A stretch of DNA of 46,423 nucleotides. Source: Terriglobia bacterium. Its GTDB lineage: Bacteria; Acidobacteriota; Terriglobia; Bryobacterales; Bryobacteraceae. A program made the translations under genes and the position numbers. The notes beneath the pieces were generated by a model. It made no database searches. It had not been told where the DNA came from and saw nothing but the letters and a program-made list of their open reading frames with translations. Shown here piece after piece: positions 24,908 through 33,091 of this stretch. Position 1 is the first letter of the stretch; every line of letters starts with the position of its first letter. The DNA lies in contig JAJPIT010000109.1 of assembly GCA_021324615.1 (NCBI GenBank), forward strand, positions 1-46,423, in the 5' to 3' direction.

Positions 24908-25627
24908 TCGAGGATCCTCCTGATTTTCCTTGCGTGGAGCATCGACCGGACGCGGAGGCAAACACTCCCGGTCACAGGATAACCCACGCCAGGAGGCTTT
25001 ACAATCCTGGATTGGCTTTAGTCTGGAATTTATCGGTTTAAAAATCTGACAAACGACAGCGGCCTCTGGTGTGCTCCTGCACCAGGCGCGGCCTGGACTC
25101 CATCTCGCACGTGGAAGTAGAGCGGAAACGAAATCGGCGTTCGGCCCGGAGCAAGGCGTTCGAGCCGCCATGGCCGACGGCGGCGATGCGCGCGTTACAA
25201 ACCGGTGGAACCGCGCGAAATTCCGGCGCCGGTTCCGAAACCTTGCAGGCAATAACAAATCCCGCCGATAGAAAAGATTAGGCGTGTTATGCGCGCTTGT
25301 GTTCCAGTATCCGCGTAGGGCGAATCCCAAGAAACCTTAAGGCGGCTTCCGAATGGCACGCTATGCCAAACGAAAGTACGATGCAGTTGTGACTGTTGTA
25401 ACCGCTTCACATCCGATCGCCGACGGCTGCGGGCTTCTGGCCGTATCGAAGTCCGCCGCGCGGCTTGCGGGCGTCGCGCCTGATTCGGACCCGCACATCC
25501 GATTGTAAGCGTGCGCTCACCGTTCCAGGACGCAAGTCCTGAACGCGGCTCCGCTGCATAGGGAATGGTTGTGTCTCCCTTTGGCCGGAGTCTGTAAGCG
25601 GAATATTTCGCCTGGAGGTTTCCCTAA
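24908..25627. other. 720-bp gene-free, hairpin-rich region between two divergent genes
   Basis: No credible protein gene is seen on either strand. The left part is upstream of the kinase-like gene (minus) and the right part is the leader of the DUF4091 gene (plus). Direct inspection finds many inverted repeats: CTGGTG/CACCAG around 25065-25086, GCCGCC/GGCGGC (25164-25169 with 25179-25184), GGAACCG/CGGTTCC (25207-25213 with 25230-25236), TGGCA/TGCCA (25354-25368) and the long stem at 25521-25545. The density is higher than in other gaps of this window. This could reflect a structured 5' leader, small RNAs or a decayed repeat. No intact sigma-54 site: the TGGCAC at 25354 has the wrong -24/-12 spacing. 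Confidence 0.5.
25521..25545 (+). ncRNA. Stable hairpin with GCAA tetraloop in the leader of the DUF4091 gene
   Basis: CGTTCCAGGAC and GTCCTGAACG pair through 10 bp with one bulged C, closed by a GNRA-type GCAA loop. It is followed by GCGGCTCCGC (25545-25554) and a GGGA/TCCC pair (25561-25579), all within 107 bases of the GTG start of the secreted protein gene. This resembles a structured regulatory leader, but it does not match the c-di-GMP-I, c-di-GMP-II, cobalamin or glutamine riboswitch consensus as I know them. Whether it is transcribed is unknown. Confidence 0.35.
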
Positions 25628-27997
25628 GTGGAAGTACGTTCTATATTATGCGCCTTACGTGTACTCTTGCTCAGTTTCACAAGCTGTTGCCTGGCATTTT
25701 CGCAACCCCAGCCGTGGATCGCGCCCAGTCTTCACCGGGTTGGCGTGAATGAAGCCTCGAATGGAGTCACCCAAGCGACTCTCTACGGAGCTAAGGGAGC
25801 TATCGATTCGTTTCAGATTGTCATCCCCGGCGGCAGCGCCGGCCTCACCAACGCCAATGTCACAATCTCAGCGCTGAGTGGTCCCGGAACGATCCCCAGC
25901 AGCAGTTTTACTCTTTATCGTGAATTATACGTCTATGTTTCGCCGGGAAGTCCGAACTGGGGCGGATCGAATCAGCCGCTGGGGCCTGGATGGTACGCCG
26001 ATCCGCTGATTCCATTCACGGATCCGGCCACAGGGCAGTCTTTGTCGGGCTCTGGGGCGACTTACGTCGCCGCGCCTTTCACCGCCGCGGCGGGACAAAA
26101 CACGACGATCTGGGTGGATCTGCTGATTCCGGCGGCGGCCGCGGCGGGCCAATACACCGGCACCTATACCGTGACTTCGAGTCAGGGTAACTTCACGGGT
26201 CCGATAACTCTCACGGTGTGGAATTTCACGATGCCTGTGACTTCGTATTTCAAGTCTTCCTTTGAGTTCTGGACCTCGGGAAATACCGCCTCGCTTGAGG
26301 AGCTGGAGCGACACCGGCTGATGCCCTCCGCAGAAGCAAGCACCGATCAGCCCGTCATGATGAGTAATTATGGATTGAGTCTGGTGAATCTTGGTTTTTA
26401 CAGCGGGGCGCACACGGGCAACTGCACGATGTCGCCGGCCCCTTCGGTGAGCCAGTTTCAAGCCGCCTCAGCCGCCCAGGCCAACGGGCTAATGCGCTAC
26501 GATTACAGCGCCGATGAGATCAGCCTTTGCCCCAATCTCTACCCGACCATGACCCAGTGGGCGCAGAACATGCACGCGGCGGGAGTCGAAAACCTGGTGA
26601 CCATGGCCCCCGATCCCGCGCTATTCAACGACGGGACCGGAACCGGCCGCTCCGTGGTAGATATCTGGGTCATGCTGCCGGTTCAGTATGACGGTGATGT
26701 GTCGAACGTCAGCGCGGCGCTGCAAAAGGGCGATTCCGCCTGGTCCTACAACACTCTGGTACAGGACGCCTACTCTCCCAAGTGGGAGATCGATTTTGCA
26801 CCCGTAAACTTCCGTTTACAGCCAGGCTTTATCAGCCAGAGCCTGGGACTCACCGGGCTGCTGTACTGGAGGGTGGACGCCTTCACTGCGAATCCGTGGA
26901 CGAATCCGAATAACACCGGCACTTATAGCTCGAATAATTATCCTGGCGAGGGCATGTTGTTTTATCCTGGGGCGCAGGTCGGGCTGAATCAGGTCGTTCC
27001 ATCGCTTCGCCTGAAGTGGATCCGCGATGGTGTGGAAGATTATGACTATGTGCAGCTCCTGAAGAACGCGGGGAATCCGACTCTGGCGATGCAGATCGCC
27101 AGGTCTGTCGGCCCGGACTGGACGAACTGGACACGCAGCGAGAGCGCGGTCATGGCCGCGCGGGTTCAGATCGGCCAGGCGCTGAATCAACTGATGGGCG
27201 GGTCGAGTCCGACGCCGACGAGTTCGCCTTCGGTGTCCGCTCCCTCCACGCCGTCCGATCCGAGCCCCGGCTCCGGTGCGACTGGTGTGCCAGTGAATCC
27301 GACTCTCCGCTGGAACGCATCCAGCGGTGCGACGTCGTACATCGTTTATTTTGGTACATCGTCCACGCCTCCCCAGGTTGCGACCACCAGCGGGACCAGT
27401 TACACGCCGTCCCTGCTGAGCAATGGCGTGACTTACTACTGGAAGGTCGTGGCGACGAATGGAGGTGGAGCTAGCTCATCGCCGCTATGGTCCTTCACCA
27501 CCGTGAGCAGCACCTCGGCGCCCGCTTCGCAGCCAACGGGAGCTACGCCGATAGTTGCTACCGGGTCCGTAAGTCCTTCACCGTGGACCGGATGGGCCCA
27601 TAACTTCACTTTCACCTACTCTGACTCGAGTGGTTACCAGAACCTTGCGGGCGCGGGCGCTCTGATCAACTCAAGCTTCGGTGGAGCGAACTCCTGCTGG
27701 TTTTACTACAATCAGGCGACGAATCAGATCCTGCTGGCAAGCGACGACTCATTAAGTTGGCCGTCGATGCCGGTGAGTCCCTGGGGAGTGATTTCCTCGC
27801 AGCGGCTCTCCAATAGCCAGTGCACGATTTGGAGCGCGTGGGCTTCGGGGTCAGGAAACACGCTTTCCCTGACTGTCACGATCAGCTTCAACAGCGGTTT
27901 CGCAGGAGCAAAGACGGTCTGGCTTTACGCCGCCGACAGGTCGGGCACACAGAGCGGATATCAGGCCGGGGGTACGCTGACGGTTACCTCGCAGTAA
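25628..27997 (+). CDS. Secreted DUF4091 (glycoside-hydrolase-like) protein with Fn3-like and acidobacterial C-terminal module
   Basis: Extracellular protein of 789 residues. The GTG start at 25628 follows GGAGG ten bases upstream. Residues 1-26 form a signal peptide ending near AFSQ. Residues 30-500 form the main domain; its second half matches DUF4091, a domain found in glycoside-hydrolase-like proteins (GLLYWRVDAFTANPW, GEGMLFYPG, SLRLKWIRDGVEDYDYVQLL). A Ser/Pro/Thr linker (about 518-545) leads to an Fn3-like domain (NPTLRWNASSGATSYIVYFG to YYWKVVATNGGG, about 555-635). The last 150 residues (FTFTYSDSSGYQ, INSSFGGANSCWFYYN, GSGNTLSLTVTISF, AGAKTVWLYAAD) are a module I recall at the end of many acidobacterial secreted proteins. 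Probably polysaccharide-active; substrate unknown. It is flanked by a structured leader and a strong terminator, so it is a single-gene unit. Confidence 0.85.
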   Translation: MEVRSILCALRVLLLSFTSCCLAFSQPQPWIAPSLHRVGVNEASNGVTQATLYGAKGAIDSFQIVIPGGSAGLTNANVTISALSGPGTIPSSSFTLYRELYVYVSPGSPNWGGSNQPLGPGWYADPLIPFTDPATGQSLSGSGATYVAAPFTAAAGQNTTIWVDLLIPAAAAAGQYTGTYTVTSSQGNFTGPITLTVWNFTMPVTSYFKSSFEFWTSGNTASLEELERHRLMPSAEASTDQPVMMSNYGLSLVNLGFYSGAHTGNCTMSPAPSVSQFQAASAAQANGLMRYDYSADEISLCPNLYPTMTQWAQNMHAAGVENLVTMAPDPALFNDGTGTGRSVVDIWVMLPVQYDGDVSNVSAALQKGDSAWSYNTLVQDAYSPKWEIDFAPVNFRLQPGFISQSLGLTGLLYWRVDAFTANPWTNPNNTGTYSSNNYPGEGMLFYPGAQVGLNQVVPSLRLKWIRDGVEDYDYVQLLKNAGNPTLAMQIARSVGPDWTNWTRSESAVMAARVQIGQALNQLMGGSSPTPTSSPSVSAPSTPSDPSPGSGATGVPVNPTLRWNASSGATSYIVYFGTSSTPPQVATTSGTSYTPSLLSNGVTYYWKVVATNGGGASSSPLWSFTTVSSTSAPASQPTGATPIVATGSVSPSPWTGWAHNFTFTYSDSSGYQNLAGAGALINSSFGGANSCWFYYNQATNQILLASDDSLSWPSMPVSPWGVISSQRLSNSQCTIWSAWASGSGNTLSLTVTISFNSGFAGAKTVWLYAADRSGTQSGYQAGGTLTVTSQ

Positions 27998-28020
27998 AGA
28001 GAGTCTTGCCCGGGCATCGC

Positions 28021-28057
28021 GCCCCGCCGCCGGCTTCGAGCCGGCGCGGGGCTTTCT
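28021..28057 (+). terminator. Rho-independent terminator after the DUF4091 gene
   Basis: GCCCCGC and GCGGGGC enclose GCCGGCT-TCG-AGCCGGC with a single bulged C, a 14-bp GC-rich stem with a three-base loop, followed by TTTCTTTGTTT. It begins 24 bases after the stop codon. Plus-strand orientation is clear from the T-rich side. Confidence 0.9.
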
Positions 28058-28116
28058 TTGTTTGGTTCAGAGATACAGTGCCGGCGCGGATCAGACTCGC
28101 GGCAGAGGGAATGGCG

Positions 28117-29544
28117 CTACTTTATCGCGTAATCGAGCCGCGGTTTTGAATCCGGGGTGATGCGAGTTGTCCATTGCCTGCCGGCCTTCCGCTTCTCAAA
28201 CGATGCGCGCGCGGCGGCGACCTCCGCCGGGTTCTCAAACAGTTCGACGGCGGCGAGAGCGAGGGTCCGCGCCGCCACCAGCATCCCCTTCCGGCCGATG
28301 CTGGATCCGGCGCACGCCGCGCCTTGCCAGGTGTGCGCGCCGACACCGGGGACAAACGTCGCCGCGGTGAAGTGTCCGGTCGGCACCACCCAGCTCACGT
28401 CGCCGGCATCGGTGGAAGCCACGCCGGACGGCTCTGAAGTATCCGTGATGACTTGATCCGGTCCCGGCGAGCGCACCGGACCGGGAAGCGTCTTCTGAAT
28501 TTCCCCGGCGAACTTCTGTTCTTCCGGCGTGTAGGTGTAGCCGCCCGCTTTATGCATGGCGCGGGACAGAACCTCGTCCAGCGTATCGTTGGGAAGCAGG
28601 TTGGCGTAATTGGTGCCTTGTTCGAACTCCATCCGCGTTCCGGAAGCCATGGCGCCGGCGCGGGCGCATTCCATGATGCGGTCCCAGATGCCGCTGAGCA
28701 CCTGCGCGTCGGGGTTGCGGGCAACCAGCTCCACTTCGGCGAAGGCCGGCACAATATTGACGGCCTGGCCGCCGTTGCGGATGATGTAGTGGATGCGGGT
28801 TTCCTGCGGCACGTGCTCGCGCAGAAACTCGACGGACATCAAAAAGATCATCGCGCCATCCAGCGCGGAGCGGCCTTTATCCGGCCCGGCGGCGGCGTGC
28901 GAGGCGACGCCGCAAAAACGGAATCGGCCGCCGTTGTTTGCCAGCGTAGACCCCAGGTTGACGCGGTTGGAATCGCCCGGATGCCAGGCCAGCACCGCGT
29001 CCACGTCGCGGAACAAACCTGCGTGCAGCATGTAGATCTTCCCGCCTCCGCCTTCTTCCGCCGGCGTGCCGTAGTAGCGAAGCGTGCCCTTCCATCCGCG
29101 GGCCTGCATCTCTTCCTTGACCGCGACGGCCGCCAGCGCCGACGCCGAGCCGAGCAGATTGTGCCCGCATCCATGTCCCGGCGCGCCCGCCTGCACCGGA
29201 TCGGGCGCCGGTTCCACCTTCTGGGACAATCCGGGCAACGCGTCGAACTCGCCCAGGATGGCGATCACCGGCTGGCCGCTGCCGAAGGTGGCGGTGAAGG
29301 CGGTCGGCATTCCCGCCAATCCTGCGTTCACTTCGAATCCGTTGGCGCGCAGTTGCTGCTGAAGCAGCGCCGAGCTTTTCGTTTCATGAAAGCCGAGTTC
29401 GGCGAACTCCCAGATCTGGCGGGAGACTTCGCCAAACTGAGCCGCGTGCGCGTCGACGCGCGCGAGCACGTCATCGGCCGCCGGGAGGATGCCCGCCGCG
29501 GCCGCGCCAAGCAGAAACAGTCTGAATCGCATCAGCCCTAGCAT
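28117..29544 (-). CDS. Exported M20D amidohydrolase (AbgB/HipO-like)
   Basis: Zinc/manganese aminoacylase of 475 residues, family of p-aminobenzoyl-glutamate hydrolase subunit B and carboxypeptidase Ss1/HipO. Residues 5-23 (MRFRLFLLGAAAAGILPAA) form a signal peptide, unusual for the mostly cytoplasmic AbgB. Metal-site motifs are intact: GEFDALPGLS, GHGCGHNLLG, TPAEEGGGGK, AWHPGD, and GAHTWQGA near the C-terminus. The inserted dimerisation domain spans about 195-320. ATG at 29544 is the longest start; ATG at 29532 gives a cleaner signal peptide. It probably hydrolyses N-acyl amino acids or peptides outside the cytoplasm (inference). Convergent with the DUF4091 gene and divergent from the membrane-protein gene. 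Confidence 0.92.
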   Translation of the reverse strand: MLGLMRFRLFLLGAAAAGILPAADDVLARVDAHAAQFGEVSRQIWEFAELGFHETKSSALLQQQLRANGFEVNAGLAGMPTAFTATFGSGQPVIAILGEFDALPGLSQKVEPAPDPVQAGAPGHGCGHNLLGSASALAAVAVKEEMQARGWKGTLRYYGTPAEEGGGGKIYMLHAGLFRDVDAVLAWHPGDSNRVNLGSTLANNGGRFRFCGVASHAAAGPDKGRSALDGAMIFLMSVEFLREHVPQETRIHYIIRNGGQAVNIVPAFAEVELVARNPDAQVLSGIWDRIMECARAGAMASGTRMEFEQGTNYANLLPNDTLDEVLSRAMHKAGGYTYTPEEQKFAGEIQKTLPGPVRSPGPDQVITDTSEPSGVASTDAGDVSWVVPTGHFTAATFVPGVGAHTWQGAACAGSSIGRKGMLVAARTLALAAVELFENPAEVAAARASFEKRKAGRQWTTRITPDSKPRLDYAIK

Positions 29545-29573
29545 AGCGCAGAACTTCGCGGGGACCTGCCGCG

Positions 29574-29579
29574 TATACT
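29574..29579 (+). promoter_or_regulatory. Possible -10 box for the operon starting at 29597
   Basis: TATACT closely matches the sigma-70 -10 consensus and would place the transcript start about 10 bases ahead of the AGGGGA ribosome-binding site of the membrane-protein gene. The hexamer 17 bases upstream (GAACTT) is a poor -35. It lies in the 52-bp divergent spacer with the amidohydrolase gene. Confidence 0.35.
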
Positions 29580-29596
29580 ATCTTCGAGGGGAAGCC

Positions 29597-29995
29597 ATGC
29601 AACAGCATGTCAAGATTCTGGCGGTGCTGCACATTGTGTTGGGCGGCTTGGGGGTTTTGGCGGGATTGATCGCGCTGACGGTGCTCGGCGGCCTGGCGGC
29701 CTTTGTCAATATGGCCGATGAATCCCGCGACGGTTTCGCGGCCGGCGGCGTGCTTGGCTTCATCGGCGTAGTCGCCTTCGGTGTGCTTCTCTGCCTTTCG
29801 GTTCCGGGGCTGGTTGCCGGCATCGGTCTTCTCACGTATCAACCCTGGGCGAGGATCCTGACCATCGTCATTTCGGCGCTGGAGCTTCCGGCGTTTCCGC
29901 TGCACACCGCCTTGGGGATCTATGGGCTTTGGGTGCTGCTTTCCAACGAGGGTTCGGCGCTGTTTGCGCGGCCGTCGCCCGTGCCGGGGCGATAG
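29597..29995 (+). CDS. Small four-helix membrane protein of unknown function
   Basis: A 132-residue hydrophobic protein. The ATG at 29597 has an AGGGGA six bases upstream; the open frame extends 36 codons further into the amidohydrolase gene but without a start signal. Predicted membrane helices: LAVLHIVLGGLGVLAGLIAL (7-30), GGVLGFIGVVAFGVLLCLS (about 49-69), VPGLVAGIGLLTY, and ILTIVISALELPAFPLHTALGIYGLWVLL. I do not recognise a named family; similar small proteins are frequent in acidobacteria. It ends 6 bp before the oxidoreductase gene, so it is probably the first gene of that operon. Confidence 0.75.
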   Translation: MQQHVKILAVLHIVLGGLGVLAGLIALTVLGGLAAFVNMADESRDGFAAGGVLGFIGVVAFGVLLCLSVPGLVAGIGLLTYQPWARILTIVISALELPAFPLHTALGIYGLWVLLSNEGSALFARPSPVPGR

Positions 29996-30001
29996 CTTTC
30001 G

Positions 30002-31168
30002 ATGGCCCAGAAAAAGATTGGAATCATCATGAACGGCGTCACCGGACGCATGGGCACGAACCAGCATCTGGTGCGGTCGATTCTGGCTATTCGCCAACAG
30101 GGCGGCGTGGCGCTGCCAGGCGGCGACTGCCTGATGCCGGACCCGGTCCTGGTGGGACGAAATGAAACGAAGCTTCGCGATTTAGCGGAAGCGAACGGCG
30201 TGGAGCGATACACCACGGACCTGGACGGGTGCCTGGACGATCCGGCCAATGAGATCTACTTCGATGCGCAGACCACATCGCGGCGCGCCTCCGCGCTGCG
30301 GCGAGCCATCCTGGCGGGCAAGCACGTATATTGCGAAAAGCCCTCCGCGGCGACGTTTCCGGAGGCGCTGGAGCTGGCGAAACTGGCGCGCGAGCGCGGC
30401 GTGCGGCACGGCGTGGTGCAGGACAAACTGTTTCTGCCGGGCATCCGCAAGCTGAAGAGCCTGATCGATTCCGGATACTTCGGCCGGATCTTTTCGGTGC
30501 GCGGCGAATTCGGCTATTACGTCTTCGAAGGCGACGGGCAGCCGGCGCAGAGGCCCTCCTGGAATTACCGCAAGGAAGACGGCGGCGGAATCGTCATGGA
30601 TATGCTGCCGCACTGGCGTTATCTGCTGGATCACACCTTCGCTCCGGTGCGGAGGGTCAGTTGTCATTGTGCGACGCACATCCCGCGCCGATGGGATGAA
30701 GACGGAAGACCATACGACTGCACGGCGGAGGATACCGCCTATGCAACGTTCGAACTGGAGGGCGGCATCGTCGCGCATTTGAACTCCTCCTGGTGCGTCC
30801 GCGTGTACCGGGATGAGCTGCTGCAGCTTCAGGTCGACGGCACCCAGGCGAGCGCAATCGCCGGGCTGCGCGAATGCCAGACGCAGCATCGCGACCACAC
30901 TCCCAGAGCGGTGTGGAATCCCGACGTTCCCAATTCCATCGACTATTTCGCCGGATGGCGGCCGGTTGCGGAGGATCAATGCTTCGATAACGCCTTCAAA
31001 GCGCAATGGGAGATGTTTCTACGGCACGCCGCCACCGGCGAGCCGTTCAAACACGATCTGTTTGAAGGGGCGAAAGGCGTGCAGCTCGGCGAGCTGGCCT
31101 TGCAATCCTGGCGGGAAGGCCGGTGGGTGGACGTTCCTGAGCTGGAGAGCCCCGCGGTCCAAACGTAG
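30002..31168 (+). CDS. Gfo/Idh/MocA family oxidoreductase
   Basis: NAD(P)-dependent sugar or polyol dehydrogenase-like enzyme of 388 residues. The N-terminal Rossmann domain begins KKIGIIMNGVTGRMGTNQHL, an unusual variant of GxGxxG. The family motif is YCEKPSA (EKP with the catalytic Lys) near residue 110. The C-terminal alpha/beta domain contains WNYRKEDGGGIVMDMLPHWRYLLDH, placing GGG and a DxxxH-type segment where the family binds substrate. It heads a three-gene block with a DUF993 protein (start immediately after its stop) and a TIM-barrel isomerase (4-bp overlap). Such trios degrade modified sugars or polyols via keto intermediates; the exact substrate is unknown. Confidence 0.93.
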   Translation: MAQKKIGIIMNGVTGRMGTNQHLVRSILAIRQQGGVALPGGDCLMPDPVLVGRNETKLRDLAEANGVERYTTDLDGCLDDPANEIYFDAQTTSRRASALRRAILAGKHVYCEKPSAATFPEALELAKLARERGVRHGVVQDKLFLPGIRKLKSLIDSGYFGRIFSVRGEFGYYVFEGDGQPAQRPSWNYRKEDGGGIVMDMLPHWRYLLDHTFAPVRRVSCHCATHIPRRWDEDGRPYDCTAEDTAYATFELEGGIVAHLNSSWCVRVYRDELLQLQVDGTQASAIAGLRECQTQHRDHTPRAVWNPDVPNSIDYFAGWRPVAEDQCFDNAFKAQWEMFLRHAATGEPFKHDLFEGAKGVQLGELALQSWREGRWVDVPELESPAVQT

Positions 31169-32272
31169 ATGCCGGAAATTGTTCTTCCACTGGACGGCGC
31201 AATGCGGGCGGTCCGAATTGCGCGCGGCTGCCCGTACCAGCGGCCGCGCAAGCCGCTTCAATCGCGGGCCGCTTATGCCGCGGCGCACGTGGTTCCGAAA
31301 GAAGATGGAATCGACTGGGAGCGGACGCTCGCCTACCGGCGCTATCTCTGGTCCTATGGATTGGGCGTCGCCGAAGCGATGGACACCGCGCAGCGCGGGA
31401 TGGGTTTGACCTGGGAGATGGCCCGCGAATTGATCGCGCGATCGCTCGCCGAAGCGCAAGGCCCGATTGTCTGCGGAGCCGGCACCGATGCAGTGGGCGA
31501 ATGCGCCGCCATCGCGGAGATCATTTCCGCCTACGAGGAGCAGTGCGAATGGATCGAAGCGCGCAACGGGCGGGTGATCCTGATGGCCAGCCGGGCCCTG
31601 GCGCGGACGGCCCGCTCGGCGGACGATTATCTGCGGGTTTATTCGAAAATTCTTTCGCAGCTCCGGCAGCCCGCGATTCTCCACTGGTTGGGGGACGCCT
31701 TCGATCCGCATCTGGCCGGATATTGGGGCTCGCGCGATTTGGACGAGGCTGCGGAAACCTGCCTCAGCCTGATCCGGCAGCATGCCGGAAAGATTGACGG
31801 CATCAAAGTTTCGCTGCTCGAAGCGCGGCGCGAGATTGAGATGCGCCGCCGCCTGCCGGAGGGAGTTCGCCTGTACACCGGCGACGATTTTCACTTCGAC
31901 GAACTGATCCGCGGCGACGGCGAGCGCCACAGTGACGCTTTGCTGGGCATCTTCGACGCGATCGCGCCGGCCGCTTCCGCCGCTATCCAGGCGCTGGACG
32001 GCGGGCGCCTGGAGGAATACGAGCGCATTCTCGCTCCGGCGATGCCGCTGTCGCGTCTGATTTTCGAAGCGCCGACCTATTTCTATAAGACCGGGATCGT
32101 TTTCCTGGCCTGGCTCAACGGCCATCAGGACGAATTTCGCCTGCTCGGCGGGCTTGAATCGGCGCGAAGCATCGGGCATCTTTCGAAGCTGCTGGTTTTG
32201 GCCGAAGAGGCCGGAGTCCTGAGCGATCCCGAGCTGGCCTGCGCGCGCATGCAAGGACTGCTCGCTCGATGA
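31169..32272 (+). CDS. DUF993 family protein (dihydrodipicolinate-synthase-like aldolase fold)
   Basis: A 367-residue protein matching DUF993, annotated elsewhere as a dihydrodipicolinate synthase family protein. Landmarks are IDWERTLAYRRYLWSYGLGVAEAMDTAQRG, PIVCGAGTDAVGE, DGIKVSLLEARREIEMRRRL (the Lys of IKVS sits where class I aldolases place the Schiff-base Lys), YTGDDFHFDELI and APTYFYKTGIVFLAWLNGHQ. Its ATG follows the oxidoreductase stop with no gap, and its stop overlaps the isomerase ATG as ATGA. I infer carbon-carbon bond cleavage of an oxidised sugar, but no member of the family is characterised to my knowledge. Confidence 0.88.
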   Translation: MPEIVLPLDGAMRAVRIARGCPYQRPRKPLQSRAAYAAAHVVPKEDGIDWERTLAYRRYLWSYGLGVAEAMDTAQRGMGLTWEMARELIARSLAEAQGPIVCGAGTDAVGECAAIAEIISAYEEQCEWIEARNGRVILMASRALARTARSADDYLRVYSKILSQLRQPAILHWLGDAFDPHLAGYWGSRDLDEAAETCLSLIRQHAGKIDGIKVSLLEARREIEMRRRLPEGVRLYTGDDFHFDELIRGDGERHSDALLGIFDAIAPAASAAIQALDGGRLEEYERILAPAMPLSRLIFEAPTYFYKTGIVFLAWLNGHQDEFRLLGGLESARSIGHLSKLLVLAEEAGVLSDPELACARMQGLLAR

Positions 32273-33081
32273 CCGGCCGGCTGAGCTTCAATCAGATCAC
32301 CTGCAAACACGCGAGCCTGCGCGAATGCGTGGAGGCGTGCGCGCGGCATGGCGTGGGCTGGATCGCGCCGTGGCGGGAGCCGGTGGCCGAGCTCGGGCTG
32401 AAGGAAAGCGCCCGGTTGATTCGCGATTCCGGGCTGCGAATCTCCAGTCTGTGCCGCGGCGGATTCTTCCCCGCCCCCAGCCAAGCGGAGCGCCGCGCGC
32501 GGATCGAGGAGAATCTCCGGGCGATCGACGAAGCCGCCGAACTGGGAGCGCCTTTGCTGGTGCTGGTGTGCGGAGCGGCCCCGGACCGCGATCTCGACGC
32601 GGCGCGGGCGATGGTGGCCCGCGGCATCGAAAAGATCGCGGATTATGCGCGGCAGCGGCGGGTCCGCCTGGGCATCGAGCCGCTGCATCCAATGTTCGCC
32701 GCGGACCGAAGCGTGATTGTGACGCTGGGCCAGGCGCTCGATCTTGCCGAGCCGTTCGATCCCGAGCTCGCCGGCGTGATCCTCGATGTGTTCCACCTGT
32801 GGTGGGATCCGCGGCTGTACGAAGAGCTGCGCCGCGCTTCCGGACGAATCTTCGGCTTGCATGTTTCCGATTGGGCCGTGCCGCTGCCCGGCATCGTCAC
32901 CGGACGGAGCATGATGGGCGAGGGGGTGATCGAGATTCGAAGGATCCGGCGCGCGATTGACGCAACCGGCTACAGCGGCCCGATCGAGGTCGAGATCATG
33001 AACGAGAAGATCTGGGCGCAGCCGATCGACGATACGTTTTCCCAGATGATCGAAGCGTTCCGCGCGTGCGTGATCGATTAA
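32269..33081 (+). CDS. Sugar phosphate isomerase/epimerase family protein (TIM barrel)
   Basis: A 270-residue xylose-isomerase-like TIM barrel (AP-endonuclease-2 superfamily). Visible strands and metal-ligand segments are LSFNQITCKH, VGWIAPWREP, ISSLCRGGFF, LLVLVCGAAP, LGIEPLHP (Glu), VILDVFHLWWDP (Asp/His), IFGLHVSDWAV and GPIEVEIMNE (Glu). Enzymes of this group isomerise or epimerise keto-sugars or cleave 3-keto-glycosides. The start overlaps the DUF993 stop by 4 bases. It converges with the cupin gene with 10 bp between stops. Confidence 0.9.
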   Translation: MTGRLSFNQITCKHASLRECVEACARHGVGWIAPWREPVAELGLKESARLIRDSGLRISSLCRGGFFPAPSQAERRARIEENLRAIDEAAELGAPLLVLVCGAAPDRDLDAARAMVARGIEKIADYARQRRVRLGIEPLHPMFAADRSVIVTLGQALDLAEPFDPELAGVILDVFHLWWDPRLYEELRRASGRIFGLHVSDWAVPLPGIVTGRSMMGEGVIEIRRIRRAIDATGYSGPIEVEIMNEKIWAQPIDDTFSQMIEAFRACVID

Positions 33082-33091
33082 GCAGCGCCCG

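Noticed and set aside
24908-25330. N-terminal extension of the kinase-like protein
   Set aside because: No domain character, and a strong AGGAGG precedes the internal GTG at 24907.
25354-25368. Possible sigma-54 promoter (TGGCAC)
   Set aside because: Distance between GG and GC is two bases short of the -24/-12 rule; it is better described as a TGGCA/TGCCA inverted repeat.
25521-25600. Possible c-di-GMP-I riboswitch because of GGACGCAAG
   Set aside because: The similarity is confined to a tetraloop region; the conserved joining segments and second stem of that riboswitch are absent.
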